Below, piece by piece: positions 1 to 7,705 of a stretch of 10,647 nt of DNA (position 1 is the first letter of the stretch; each line of letters begins with the position of its first letter). Origin of the DNA: an uncultured Clostridia bacterium (GTDB lineage: Bacteria > Bacillota > Clostridia > Christensenellales > Aristaeellaceae); the NCBI GenBank assembly GCA_934615145.1, contig CAKTTM010000041.1, forward strand, positions 1-10,647. The letters run 5' to 3'. The notes under the pieces are model-generated. The model worked only from the letters and a program-made list of their open reading frames with translations, did not search any database and was not told where the DNA came from. The position numbers were made by a program, and so were the translations under genes.

Positions 1-1
1 G

Positions 2-1336
2 GACGCCTATATTCCCTTAGTGATGGAGATGCGCGACCCTCATACTTGGGCGATTGTTGGATACACTTGCGTGGACATCCTCTACAGTGAGCTGGACAGA
101 GTGTTTTCGGGTGAGGGAATGAGCCGGAGCACAAATGTGTTGCTTATCAATGATGATAGAATCGTGTATGACTCCAATGTCCCACCAGCTGAAGCTGGCA
201 GGACGCAGAGCGCGGCCGGCAACGTAGTTTTGGCGCTGCTCAATGACCAACAGGAACTAAGTGGAGAGCATTCCTTGAAGATAGGTGATCACAAGGCTGC
301 GATTAGCGTTCGTCTTGCGGAGAATCGCTTCGAAGGGTGGCGCGTTATTGTCTATTCGATTGGCAATAACAACCTTGCTCAGATATGGTCGCGTACAGGA
401 CAGTTCCTGGCTGCGGCTGCTGTATTGCTTGCAATATCTGCGCTCCTTGGCAGAAAGCTGTTTGGTGGATTTATCACTCAGGTCGACCGACTTCGCTCAA
501 CGATGTCTGACGCCATTGGTGGACAGATATACCGCATTGAAACGCCAAGCAACATCGTGGAAATGCAGATTCTCTATGAGAGCTACAACAGCATGGCTGA
601 CCGCATTGTCGACAGCGTAAAGAGACAATATGAGTTGGAGCTGATGCACAGGAGAAGTGAGATGGACATGTTGCTTCTGCAGATTAATCCGCACTTCCTC
701 TACAATACGCTGAATTTAATTTATTCTATCGGCCAGGTTCATGGCATCAAAGAAATCGAACGTATCAGCCTCTGTCTTTCGGGGATGTTAAGATATTCGC
801 TCATGTCAGCAGATCTCGTTTTGTTGGAGGAAGAGCTCAAACAGGTTGGAGCATATATTACCATTCAGCAAGCAAGGTTTCTCAACAGCGTATTTTATGA
901 GTGTATCGTTCCGCCTGAGTTGAGGCGTTGTCGGGTGATAAAGTTTATTCTGCAGCCTATCATTGAGAACTCTTTCAAGCACGCACTGGAGCATAAGCGA
1001 GGTAGCCGCCGAATCAAAGTGCAAGCCGAGAGACGGGCCGAACAACTTCTGATTAGTGTTGGCGATAATGGCAGTGGTATACCAGCTGCGCAGCTGACTG
1101 CCTTGAGGAATCAGTTGAGCAGGTTTACTCAAGAACTTGCGCAAGAAAAATCAGATAACTCAGAGCAGGTAGATGTTGGCATTGGTTTGTGTAATGTACA
1201 TAAGCGCTTGCTCTATACATATGGTGAAGGTTCAGGTGTCTTCATTGATAGCGTTGAAGGTATTGGCACCACTGTGACACTTCGCCTCCCCATACAGATG
1301 CAGACTGAGCCACAGCATAGCGAGGCCGGGAGGTGA
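2..1336 (+). CDS. Sensor histidine kinase, YesM type (5' end missing)
   Basis: This membrane kinase would autophosphorylate and pass phosphate to the response regulator just downstream. The frame is open to the left edge, so the N-terminus (first membrane segment and part of the sensor domain) lies outside the window; the GTG at 20 is internal. Counting residues from that GTG, about 1-120 look like the end of an extracellular Cache-like sensor. A hydrophobic membrane segment follows at about 128-145, then a HAMP-like linker. The His_kinase motif QINPHFLYNTLN has its phospho-acceptor His at residue 225 (codon 692-694). The HATPase domain shows the N box QPIIENSFKH (Asn317), DNGSGIP (349-355) and GIGLCNV (387-393). 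All catalytic motifs are present, so the kinase should be active. Members of this family often sense extracellular sugars or peptides, but nothing visible identifies the ligand. Base composition is lower in GC than the genes from 2194 on. Confidence 0.93.
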   Translation, partial: DAYIPLVMEMRDPHTWAIVGYTCVDILYSELDRVFSGEGMSRSTNVLLINDDRIVYDSNVPPAEAGRTQSAAGNVVLALLNDQQELSGEHSLKIGDHKAAISVRLAENRFEGWRVIVYSIGNNNLAQIWSRTGQFLAAAAVLLAISALLGRKLFGGFITQVDRLRSTMSDAIGGQIYRIETPSNIVEMQILYESYNSMADRIVDSVKRQYELELMHRRSEMDMLLLQINPHFLYNTLNLIYSIGQVHGIKEIERISLCLSGMLRYSLMSADLVLLEEELKQVGAYITIQQARFLNSVFYECIVPPELRRCRVIKFILQPIIENSFKHALEHKRGSRRIKVQAERRAEQLLISVGDNGSGIPAAQLTALRNQLSRFTQELAQEKSDNSEQVDVGIGLCNVHKRLLYTYGEGSGVFIDSVEGIGTTVTLRLPIQMQTEPQHSEAGR

Positions 1337-1343
1337 TGATCTG
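1329..1343 (+). promoter_or_regulatory. Ribosome-binding site and odd start junction of the response regulator
   Basis: GGAGG (1329-1333) lies across the end of the kinase gene. The kinase stop TGA (1334-1336) shares its A with an ATG (1336-1338), the usual TGATG coupling. That ATG, however, opens a frame that stops after five codons. The regulator frame is entered at CTG 1341, seven bases from GGAGG. The site therefore supports either a CTG start or a one-base loss after the ATG. Confidence 0.6.
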
Positions 1344-2036
1344 CGTATTCTAATTGCCGAGGATGAGCTGTACTCCCGCAAGGCTCTAGTGAATATAATT
1401 CTTCAATATGATCCAAGCATCCTTATTGATGAAGCATCTGAAGGCGATGAGGCCTTTCTATTGCTTAGCGACTTTCGGTATGATCTGCTGTTGACAGACA
1501 TACGAATGCCAGGCATGAATGGCCTCAAGCTGGGTGCATATGCGCTTGACAATGACAGAGCAGATAGTGTTGTCATACTGACGGGATATGCCGACTTTGG
1601 CTTCGCTCTGGAAGCGCTGCGAATAGGCGTGACAGACTATCTGCTTAAGCCCGTAGATGCGGAATCGCTGTATCATATTCTGGATACTATAGAAGACTCA
1701 GCTGCTCCCAAGTATGAGGATGAGTTGGTCGATCGTCTGGTAACCCTTATTCGGCATAGTCTGGACAGAAAGATTCGTATCGCAGATCTATGCAGGGAAC
1801 ACCTGTTCTTGCACCCAGCCTATGTGAGTAGATACTACAAGCAAGTGACTGGGGAAACCATCATTGCGACGATTCAGCGGCTGAGAATGGAGCGAGGTAT
1901 GCAGCTTCTCAAGAACAGTCAACTCACTATCTCAGAAGTGGCTGCTCGCTGTGGATATGGTGAAGCATCCGCCTTCTCGCAGCTTTTCAAGCGGCGTTAC
2001 GGCATGACGCCAAAGGAGCTCCGGCAAGAGCGGTAG
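1341..2036 (+). CDS. Response regulator, REC plus AraC-type HTH (YesN-like)
   Basis: This is the cytoplasmic DNA-binding partner of the upstream kinase. From CTG 1341 it is 231 residues. The receiver domain covers about 1-118, with the acidic pair Glu7/Asp8 in LIAEDE, phospho-acceptor Asp53 in LLTDIRMPG, Thr81 in ILTGYADF and Lys103 in LLKPVD. After a short linker, an AraC-family double helix-turn-helix fills about 143-231, ending in the signature ISEVAARCGYGEASAFSQLFKRRYGMTPKELR. It is shorter than the ~500-residue YesN proteins because it lacks their middle region. The first conventional start in frame is GTG 1389, but that would cut off the first strand and the acidic pair, so it is rejected. 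The frame starts at CTG 1341, seven bases after GGAGG; alternatively one base is missing (see findings). Targets are unknown; a nearby transporter or catabolic operon is the usual case. Confidence 0.9.
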   Translation: MRILIAEDELYSRKALVNIILQYDPSILIDEASEGDEAFLLLSDFRYDLLLTDIRMPGMNGLKLGAYALDNDRADSVVILTGYADFGFALEALRIGVTDYLLKPVDAESLYHILDTIEDSAAPKYEDELVDRLVTLIRHSLDRKIRIADLCREHLFLHPAYVSRYYKQVTGETIIATIQRLRMERGMQLLKNSQLTISEVAARCGYGEASAFSQLFKRRYGMTPKELRQER

Positions 2037-2094
2037 ACCTGGGTAGCTCCAGCGCAATGAACGCGAATCCCTGGACACCGCAGCAGTTGGGTGG

Positions 2095-2122
2095 GGCATT
2101 GAGCGGATACTCAAGCCTTTTT
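2095..2122 (+). terminator. Rho-independent terminator after the two-component genes
   Basis: The left arm GGC-A-TTGAG (2095-2103, with an A bulge at 2098) pairs with CTCAAGCC (2110-2117) around the loop CGGATA. Five T follow at once (2118-2122). The stem is modest but correctly placed, 59 bases after the regulator stop and before the next promoter. The rest of 2037-2193 holds no gene that I can see. Confidence 0.6.
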
Positions 2123-2155
2123 AGCCTTTTCCCCGCCCCAATTTCCCTCGCCTCA

Positions 2156-2164
2156 TGCTATAAT
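2156..2164 (+). promoter_or_regulatory. Extended -10 promoter of the oxidoreductase operon
   Basis: TGC-TATAAT is a perfect extended -10 element (TGnTATAAT) about 30 bases upstream of the start codon at 2194. No convincing -35 hexamer lies 17 bases upstream, which extended -10 promoters can tolerate. Transcription would begin near 2171, shortly before the ribosome-binding site AGGAGG (2180-2185). Confidence 0.6.
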
Positions 2165-2193
2165 GCTGACAACAACAAAAGGAGGGTCATCTC

Positions 2194-3249
2194 ATGCCCA
2201 TGAAGGTCGCCGTCATCGGCTGCGGTACCATTGCCAACGCCGCGCACATCCCCAGCTATATGAAGAACAAGGACGTGGAGATCAAGTACTTCTGCGATAT
2301 CATCCCCGAGCGCGCCCAGAAGGCTGTTAAGGAATACGGCTGCGGCCAGGCGATCACGGATTATCGCGATATCTTAAAGGATCCGGACGTAGAGGCGGTC
2401 TCCGTCTGCGTGCCCAATGACCGCCACGCGCCCATCAGCATCGACTGCCTGAAGGCAGGCAAGCATGTGCTGTGCGAGAAGCCGGCTGCGCGCACCTACG
2501 CCGAGGCGCTGAAGATGCAGCAGGCCCAGCACGAGACCGGCAAGGTGCTAAACATCGGCGTGGTCAACCGCTTCAACGACGCGGTAAACCGCATCAAGAA
2601 GCTGATCGATGACGGCGCCCTGGGCGAGGTCTACCATGTCTATGTCTCCTTCCGCGCGCACCGCTCGATCCCGGGCCTGGGCGGCGACTTCACCACCAAG
2701 GCGGTGGCCGGCGGCGGCGCCCTGATCGACTGGGGCGTGCACTATCTGGACATCGTGATGTACTGCACCGGCGACCCCAAGCCCGCGACCGTGTCGGGCG
2801 AGACCTTCTGCAAGCTGGGCCGCGACATCGAGGGATATACCTGCGTCAACATGTGGGCGGGCCCCCGCACGCCGGGCGGCACCTATGATGTGGACGACTC
2901 GGTGACGGCGCTGGTCAGGACGGAGGGCCCCGTCATCACCGTGCACGGCGCCTGGGCGCAGAACATCGGCGAGGCCGAGCAGTATATCGACTTCATCGGC
3001 GACAAGGCCGGCATCCGCCTGCAGTACGGCAAGGGCTTTACCATCTATGGCGCCCAGGACGGCGCACTGCTGACCACCAAGCCGGACTTCACCACCAAGG
3101 ACATGTTCCAGACCGAGATCGACGCCTTTGTGGACTGCATCAAGACCGGCAAAAAGCTGCCCAGCCACATCGACAATGTGATCATCACCGCGCAGATGAT
3201 GCAGGCCATCTACGACAGCGCCGACAGCCACCGCGAGGTGGTGCTGTGA
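2194..3249 (+). CDS. Gfo/Idh/MocA family NAD(P)-dependent oxidoreductase
   Basis: This is a soluble dehydrogenase of 351 residues, the usual family length. The N-terminal Rossmann fold carries the dinucleotide-binding motif VIGCGTIA (7-14). CEKPAA (94-99) includes the family Glu-Lys-Pro motif whose Lys acts in catalysis. The C-terminal substrate domain contains GGGALIDWGVHYLDIV (173-188), matching the family Asp-x-x-x-His motif (Asp179, His183). The family mostly oxidises or reduces sugars, inositols and sugar derivatives; the exact substrate cannot be read here. ATG 2194 is preferred because GGAGGG (2181-2186) sits seven bases before it; ATG 2200 would leave 13. It is first in a three-gene operon, and its last four bases (GTGA) overlap the next start. 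GC content is clearly higher than in the two-component genes upstream. Confidence 0.92.
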   Translation: MPMKVAVIGCGTIANAAHIPSYMKNKDVEIKYFCDIIPERAQKAVKEYGCGQAITDYRDILKDPDVEAVSVCVPNDRHAPISIDCLKAGKHVLCEKPAARTYAEALKMQQAQHETGKVLNIGVVNRFNDAVNRIKKLIDDGALGEVYHVYVSFRAHRSIPGLGGDFTTKAVAGGGALIDWGVHYLDIVMYCTGDPKPATVSGETFCKLGRDIEGYTCVNMWAGPRTPGGTYDVDDSVTALVRTEGPVITVHGAWAQNIGEAEQYIDFIGDKAGIRLQYGKGFTIYGAQDGALLTTKPDFTTKDMFQTEIDAFVDCIKTGKKLPSHIDNVIITAQMMQAIYDSADSHREVVL

Positions 3250-4415
3250 GCAAGACGCTGCTGATCAAGGGCGCTGAGATCTTTGACGGCGTCAAGGAGA
3301 AGCCCTATGTGGCCGACATCCTGGTGGAAAATGGCAAGATCAAGAACATCGCCAAGGCCATCAAGGCCAAGGCCGATGAGGTGATTGACGCCCAGGGCCT
3401 CTACGCTTTTCCCGGCTTCATCGACGCGCACAGCCACCTGGGCATGGACGGCTACGGCATCGGCTACGAGGGCACCGACTACAACGAGATCAACGACCAG
3501 ATCACGCCCCACCTGCGGGCGATCGATGGTTTCAAGCCCATGCAGCCCACCCTGCTGCAGGCGGCGCAGGCGGGCGTGACCACGGTGTCCACCGGGCCCG
3601 GCAGCGCCAATGTGATCGGCGGTACTTTTGTGGCGGTCAAGACACTGGGCCACCGCGCTGACGACATGATCCTCAAAAACGATGTGGCCATGAAGTGCGC
3701 CTTTGGCGAGAACCCCAAGCGCGTCTACCGTGACAAGGGCATCTCCAGCCGCATGACCACCGCCGCCAAATTGCGAGAGGCCCTCTTCAAGGCGCGCGAG
3801 TATTTGGCGAAAAAGGAGGCGGCGGGCGATGACCCCAGCAAGCAGCCACCCTTTGACATCAAGCTGGAGGCGCTGATACCGGTCATCCGGGGCGAGATGC
3901 CCCTTAAGGCCCACGCCCACGCCACGGAGGATCTGTTCACAGCGCTGCGGGTGGCCAAGGAATTCAATGTCAAGCTGACACTGGAGCATGTGACCGAGGG
4001 CCACCTGATCGCGGACGACCTCGCCCGGGAAAATGTGCCGCTGGCCGTGGGCCCCTCACTGACCCACGCCACCAAGTTTGAGCTGCGCAACAAGAGCTGG
4101 TCGACCCCCGGCGTGTTGGCCAAGGCCGGCTGCCAGGTGAGCATCATCACCGATGCGCCGGTCATCCCCCAGCAGTACCTGGCGCTCTGCGCCGGGATGG
4201 CCTGGCAGGCCGGCATGGACAGGTTCCAGGCGCTGCAGGCCATCACCATCAACCCCGCCCGCCACATCGGCGTGGCAGACCGTGTGGGCAGCCTGGAAAA
4301 GGGCAAGGACGCCGACATCGTGCTGACCGATGGCTGCCCCTTTGAGGTGAGCACCAAGGTGGTCAAGGTCTTGATCGACGGCCAATTGGTGCCCCCGGCG
4401 GAGGTCAAGGCGTGA
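3246..4415 (+). CDS. Amidohydrolase, imidazolonepropionase-like
   Basis: This is a metal-dependent hydrolase of the amidohydrolase superfamily (389 residues), probably cytoplasmic with no signal peptide. A small N-terminal beta domain leads into GFIDAHSHLGMDG, with the metal-binding His62-x-His64 pair. Further likely active-site residues are His223 and His225 in KAHAHATED, His248 in LEHVTEGH and Asp303 in IITDAP. The C-terminus has the usual amidohydrolase closing motif, INPARHIGVADRVGSLEKGKDADIVL (read in two parts, 335-349 and 350-360). The family includes HutI and related enzymes that cleave cyclic or linear amides, but the substrate of this subgroup is not clear, and no hut genes are nearby. 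Start GTG 3246 overlaps the previous stop by four bases (GTGA), implying translational coupling. The context suggests it works with the oxidoreductase and the SGNH hydrolase on one compound. Confidence 0.88.
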   Translation: MSKTLLIKGAEIFDGVKEKPYVADILVENGKIKNIAKAIKAKADEVIDAQGLYAFPGFIDAHSHLGMDGYGIGYEGTDYNEINDQITPHLRAIDGFKPMQPTLLQAAQAGVTTVSTGPGSANVIGGTFVAVKTLGHRADDMILKNDVAMKCAFGENPKRVYRDKGISSRMTTAAKLREALFKAREYLAKKEAAGDDPSKQPPFDIKLEALIPVIRGEMPLKAHAHATEDLFTALRVAKEFNVKLTLEHVTEGHLIADDLARENVPLAVGPSLTHATKFELRNKSWSTPGVLAKAGCQVSIITDAPVIPQQYLALCAGMAWQAGMDRFQALQAITINPARHIGVADRVGSLEKGKDADIVLTDGCPFEVSTKVVKVLIDGQLVPPAEVKA

Positions 4416-5050
4416 GCCGCCGGCAGATACTCTGCTACGGCGACAGCAACACCTGGGGCTACGACGCCGCAGGCGGAGGCCGCTATGACAGCGACACCCG
4501 CTGGACGATGCAATTGCAACAGATGCTGGGCCAGGGCTACCTGATACAGGAGGCCGGGCTCAGCGGCCGGACGACGGTGTTTGAAGATCCGCTCAATGAA
4601 GGCCTCAGCGGCTACGCCAGCCTGCTGCCCACCCTGATGACGCACGCGCCCATCGACCTGATGCTGCTGATGCTGGGCACCAACGACTGCAAGGAGCGCT
4701 TCAGCGCCAACGCGCGCAACATCACAGACGGCCTGCTGCGCCTGGTCAACAAGGCCAAACAGACCGCCTGCTGGCGGGGGCAGCCCAACATCCTGATCCT
4801 GGCGCCCATCATGATCGATGAAAGGATCTACCAAAGCCCCACAAATGGCCCCGGCATGGGCGCGGGCTGTGTGGAAAAGTCCCGCCAGCTGCCGGCGCTC
4901 TACCAGCAGCTGGCCCGCGAGCAGGGCTGCCACTACTTGGACTGCAATGACTATGTCAAGGCGGCCGACCACGACTTCATGCACTTTGACCATGACAGCA
5001 ACCTGCGCTTCGCGCAGGCGCTGGCAGGGCTGATACCCACCATCGTTTAA
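4412..5050 (+). CDS. SGNH/GDSL hydrolase (esterase or deacetylase)
   Basis: This is a soluble serine hydrolase of 212 residues. It carries the family blocks in order: CYGDSNTWGY with nucleophile Ser12 (block I), AGLSGRTT with the oxyanion Gly (block II), MLGTNDCK with Gly89 and Asn91 (block III) and the Asp188-x-x-His191 dyad followed by SNLRFAQAL (block V). The overall pattern resembles arylesterase-like or acetyl-esterase SGNH enzymes that remove acyl groups from small molecules or glycans. No signal peptide is seen, so the substrate is intracellular. Start GTG 4412 overlaps the amidohydrolase stop by four bases (GTGA), the second such overlap in this operon. It is the last gene before a strong terminator. 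Removing an acyl group from an acylated sugar or amide handled by the other two enzymes would fit, but that is inference. Confidence 0.9.
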   Translation: MSRRQILCYGDSNTWGYDAAGGGRYDSDTRWTMQLQQMLGQGYLIQEAGLSGRTTVFEDPLNEGLSGYASLLPTLMTHAPIDLMLLMLGTNDCKERFSANARNITDGLLRLVNKAKQTACWRGQPNILILAPIMIDERIYQSPTNGPGMGAGCVEKSRQLPALYQQLAREQGCHYLDCNDYVKAADHDFMHFDHDSNLRFAQALAGLIPTIV

Positions 5051-5070
5051 ACAGAGATGAGATGAAGATG

Positions 5071-5097
5071 GCCCCGTGCGATCCGCGCGGGGCTTTT
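5071..5097 (+). terminator. Rho-independent terminator of the oxidoreductase operon
   Basis: GCCCCGTGCG (5071-5080) pairs with CGCGCGGGGC (5084-5093) around a three-base loop. All ten positions pair, one as a T:G wobble. Four T follow (5094-5097). It lies 20 bases after the SGNH hydrolase stop. Confidence 0.85.
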
Positions 5098-5135
5098 GCG
5101 GCTCCTTCTGGAAGCTCACAGAGCATGATAAATCC

Positions 5136-5164
5136 TTGACAGTAGTGTACTTTTCCCTTATTAT
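5136..5164 (+). promoter_or_regulatory. Near-consensus sigma-A promoter of the LRR gene
   Basis: A perfect -35 TTGACA (5136-5141) stands 17 bases before the -10 TATTAT (5159-5164). Transcription would start near 5171, giving a leader of roughly 50 bases that contains the 3' arm of the inverted repeat at 5166-5198. A second TTGACA (5166-5171) exactly 30 bases downstream could serve another promoter, but its -10 (CATATT or TATTGT) is poor. Confidence 0.78.
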
Positions 5165-5165
5165 C

Positions 5166-5198
5166 TTGACAATACCCAAAGCCTATACATATTGTCAA
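5166..5198 (+). repeat. Perfect 9-bp inverted repeat (candidate operator)
   Basis: TTGACAATA (5166-5174) and TATTGTCAA (5190-5198) are exact reverse complements separated by 15 bases. The element begins two bases after the -10 of the LRR promoter and covers its expected transcription start. It could be an operator for a dimeric repressor, or form a hairpin if transcription starts upstream of it. No regulator gene is adjacent. Confidence 0.75.
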
Positions 5199-5224
5199 AA
5201 ATACGCCTGCCTGAGGAGGACGCT

Positions 5225-7705
5225 ATGAGAAGGATATTGGCCCTTGCCTTGACGCTCTGCCTGTGCCTGCTGCCCGCCATCAGCCTGGGGGAGACCAGCG
5301 CCATGCGGGTATCGGACGGCCGCCTGGTGGAATATACGGGGGCCACTGGCGCCTTGAGCATCCCCGCCGAGCTGGCGGGGGAACCGCTGCGCGCCATCGG
5401 CCAGGGCTTGTTTTACATCAACCCCAACATCACGGCCGCCAACTTGGCGGAGGGCATCCAGCTGATCGAGAGCAACGCCTTTTATACCTGTGAGCAGCTG
5501 ACAGAGGTCAGCCTGCCGGACAGCTTACAGGTAATAGACGACAGCGCCTTCTTTGGCAGCGGCAAGCTGCAAAGCATCACTATCCCGGCCGGGGTCGCCA
5601 TGATAGGCAACGGCGCCTTTGGCTTTTGCGAAGGCCTGCAGACGGTCACCTTCACCGGCGCGCCGCCTGTCTGGATGGGGGAGAAGGTCTTTGAAAAGGT
5701 CAGCGCCAGCTTCATCGTGCCCGCTGATTACGAGGCCGCCTATGAGGCGCTGCTGGGCCTGGACTGCCAGCCCGGCCCCAATGCCATCGTGGTGGACCGC
5801 ACAGCGGCGCAGCATGATCTCACCGTCGAAAACGGTGTCCTGACCAAGTACACAGGCCAGAGCATTGTGCCCGCGCTGCCCGCAAGCCTTGGGGGCCAGG
5901 CCATCACGGCCATTGGCCCAAAGGCCTTCCACATACAGCCGCTGCTGCGCCTGGTCAACCTGCCAGAGGGCATCCAGCAGATAGAGGACGGCGCTTTCAG
6001 CTTCAGTGGCCTGCGCCTGGCGCAGTTGCCCCAGAGCCTGAGCGTCATTGGCGCGGATGCCTTCCGGGGCACGGGCCTTAAGCAGATCGAGCTGCCGGCC
6101 GGTCTAGGCAGCATTGGCGACAGGGCCTTTGCCTACACCCAACTCAAAGAGATCAGCCTGCCTGCCGGCGTCACCAGCATCCCCCAGAGCGCCTTTGAGG
6201 GCTGCATCTGGCTGGCCGACGCCTATCTAAGCCCGGCCACCGCACTCATCGGCGCCAAGGCCTTCAGCGGCGCCAGCGCGCTTAACTACCTGGTGCTGCC
6301 GGTGACCAGCCTGCCCCAGATAGCGCCTGATGCCTTCAGCGGCTGCCCGCTGGGGGATGTGGACCTGGCGCCGGAGGCCACCAAGGCCGATGCCCAGGCC
6401 GCGCTTGATTTCTTTGAGGGGCTGGGCATCAACGCCAGCGTCTGGCGGGCCGACCCGCCCGGCATGCCGCCCTACCCGGCCAAGACACCCTTTACCTTTG
6501 ACGAGGCCACGGGGCTTGTCACCAGCTACAGTGGTGAGCTGGAGGCACTGACCGCCTACTGGAACTTCTGGAAGGCGGACAACAGCGCCACGGTGGCCCT
6601 GACGGGCCTGGCAGACGGCGTCTTTGAGGGCGCCAGCCTCAAGCGCTTTGTGGTGCCGCGCTCCAATGCCTTCACCACCATCGGCGCGCGCGCCTTCAAG
6701 AACAGCCAGCTGGAGGAGATCGACCTGTTCGACTCGGTGACCAGCATCGGCGCAGAGGCCTTCAGCGGCGCGCCGCTGAAAAAACTGGTGCTGCCCGCCG
6801 ATGTGCAGCTGTCTGGTGACATCGGCGTGGTGCCGGAAAAGATACAGGTGCGCGCCGAGGCCAGCGAGGGGCAGATCAGCGCCCTGCGCCAGGCGCTCGA
6901 TTACCCCTGGTACATGGCGCTGCGCCGCGTGGGCGAGCCCGATCCCTTCCGCTATCTGCCGGAGGATATAAGCCCCAATGCCGAAAGCGACTTTGAGTTT
7001 GACCCCGCCACCGGCACGCTGCGCAAGTATGTGGGCAGCGCCGCCGATGTCATCGTGCCGCCGCAGATCGGCGGCGTGGATGTGCAGGCGATCGGCGAGT
7101 TGGCCTTCTCAGACGCCAGCGTCGTCAATATCCTGGCCGACGCCGCGGGCAACACGAGGCTGAAAAGCATCGTGCTGCCGCATACTGTGCGCCAGATCGG
7201 CGCCAGCGCCTTCCTGGGCAGCAAGCAGCTAAGCCGCTTTGAGAGCTATGGCCCGGTGGACAGGCTGGGCATCCGTGCCTTTGAGGACTGCGCGGCGCTG
7301 GAGACGGTCATCTTTCACAACGGTGTCCGCGAGATCGACATGTATGCCTTCAACCTCTGCGCGGCGCTGACCCAGCTGCAGCTGGGCGAGGGCCTGAGCA
7401 TACTGGGCGAGGGGGCGCTGACGGGCTGTGCCAAGCTGCAGACCCTGCGCCTGCCGGCCAGCCTCAGCCGCATCGACAACGGCGCCATGCTGGGCGCCGA
7501 TGCGCTGGAGAGTCTCTGCCTGGGCAGCGCCGACCCCGCCGTCTTTGCCGGCAGCAGCTATCCCTTCCCCAAGGATGCCAAGGCGCTGCGCATCCACCTG
7601 CCAGAGGGCAGCAGCGATGAGCAGCTGGCCGCCTTTAACAAGGCGCTCAACAGCAGCATGATGGCAGAGGTCAACCTGGCCCAGATCGGCGGCTGCCCGC
7701 AGTAA
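5225..7705 (+). CDS. Secreted leucine-rich repeat protein (BspA-like, LRR_5)
   Basis: This is an 826-residue secreted protein. ATG 5225 is chosen because AGGAGG (5214-5219) lies five bases before it and a clean signal peptide follows (MRR, then a hydrophobic core to about residue 21). The in-frame TTG at 5192 falls inside the inverted repeat and has no ribosome-binding site. The mature protein is packed with BspA/Treponema-type leucine-rich repeats, with units like LTEVSLPDSLQVIDDSAF or LKEISLPAGVTSIPQSAF. Four related modules each open with a G-x-L/V-x-x-Y-x-G element (about residues 32, 204, 430 and 597); the third diverges most. The first module closes with a FIVPADYEAAYEALL cap. No transmembrane tail, sortase signal or cell-wall domain is seen, so it is probably released or held non-covalently. 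Such proteins usually bind host or partner-cell surfaces or matrix, but the ligand is unknown. Confidence 0.9.
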   Translation: MRRILALALTLCLCLLPAISLGETSAMRVSDGRLVEYTGATGALSIPAELAGEPLRAIGQGLFYINPNITAANLAEGIQLIESNAFYTCEQLTEVSLPDSLQVIDDSAFFGSGKLQSITIPAGVAMIGNGAFGFCEGLQTVTFTGAPPVWMGEKVFEKVSASFIVPADYEAAYEALLGLDCQPGPNAIVVDRTAAQHDLTVENGVLTKYTGQSIVPALPASLGGQAITAIGPKAFHIQPLLRLVNLPEGIQQIEDGAFSFSGLRLAQLPQSLSVIGADAFRGTGLKQIELPAGLGSIGDRAFAYTQLKEISLPAGVTSIPQSAFEGCIWLADAYLSPATALIGAKAFSGASALNYLVLPVTSLPQIAPDAFSGCPLGDVDLAPEATKADAQAALDFFEGLGINASVWRADPPGMPPYPAKTPFTFDEATGLVTSYSGELEALTAYWNFWKADNSATVALTGLADGVFEGASLKRFVVPRSNAFTTIGARAFKNSQLEEIDLFDSVTSIGAEAFSGAPLKKLVLPADVQLSGDIGVVPEKIQVRAEASEGQISALRQALDYPWYMALRRVGEPDPFRYLPEDISPNAESDFEFDPATGTLRKYVGSAADVIVPPQIGGVDVQAIGELAFSDASVVNILADAAGNTRLKSIVLPHTVRQIGASAFLGSKQLSRFESYGPVDRLGIRAFEDCAALETVIFHNGVREIDMYAFNLCAALTQLQLGEGLSILGEGALTGCAKLQTLRLPASLSRIDNGAMLGADALESLCLGSADPAVFAGSSYPFPKDAKALRIHLPEGSSDEQLAAFNKALNSSMMAEVNLAQIGGCPQ

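Noticed and set aside
2548..4004. Antisense open frames at 2548-3231 and 3210-4004
   Set aside because: They mirror the codon positions of the oxidoreductase and amidohydrolase, are Val/Ala/Gly/His-rich and show no family motif.
3725..5179. Long antisense open frame (484 codons) opposite the amidohydrolase and SGNH genes
   Set aside because: It lies fully opposite two motif-rich genes, has low-complexity sequence and no recognised domain; GC-rich DNA commonly leaves such frames open.
5192..5224. Upstream TTG start for the LRR protein
   Set aside because: It lies inside the inverted repeat with no ribosome-binding site, and would place charged residues before the signal peptide; ATG 5225 has AGGAGG in position.
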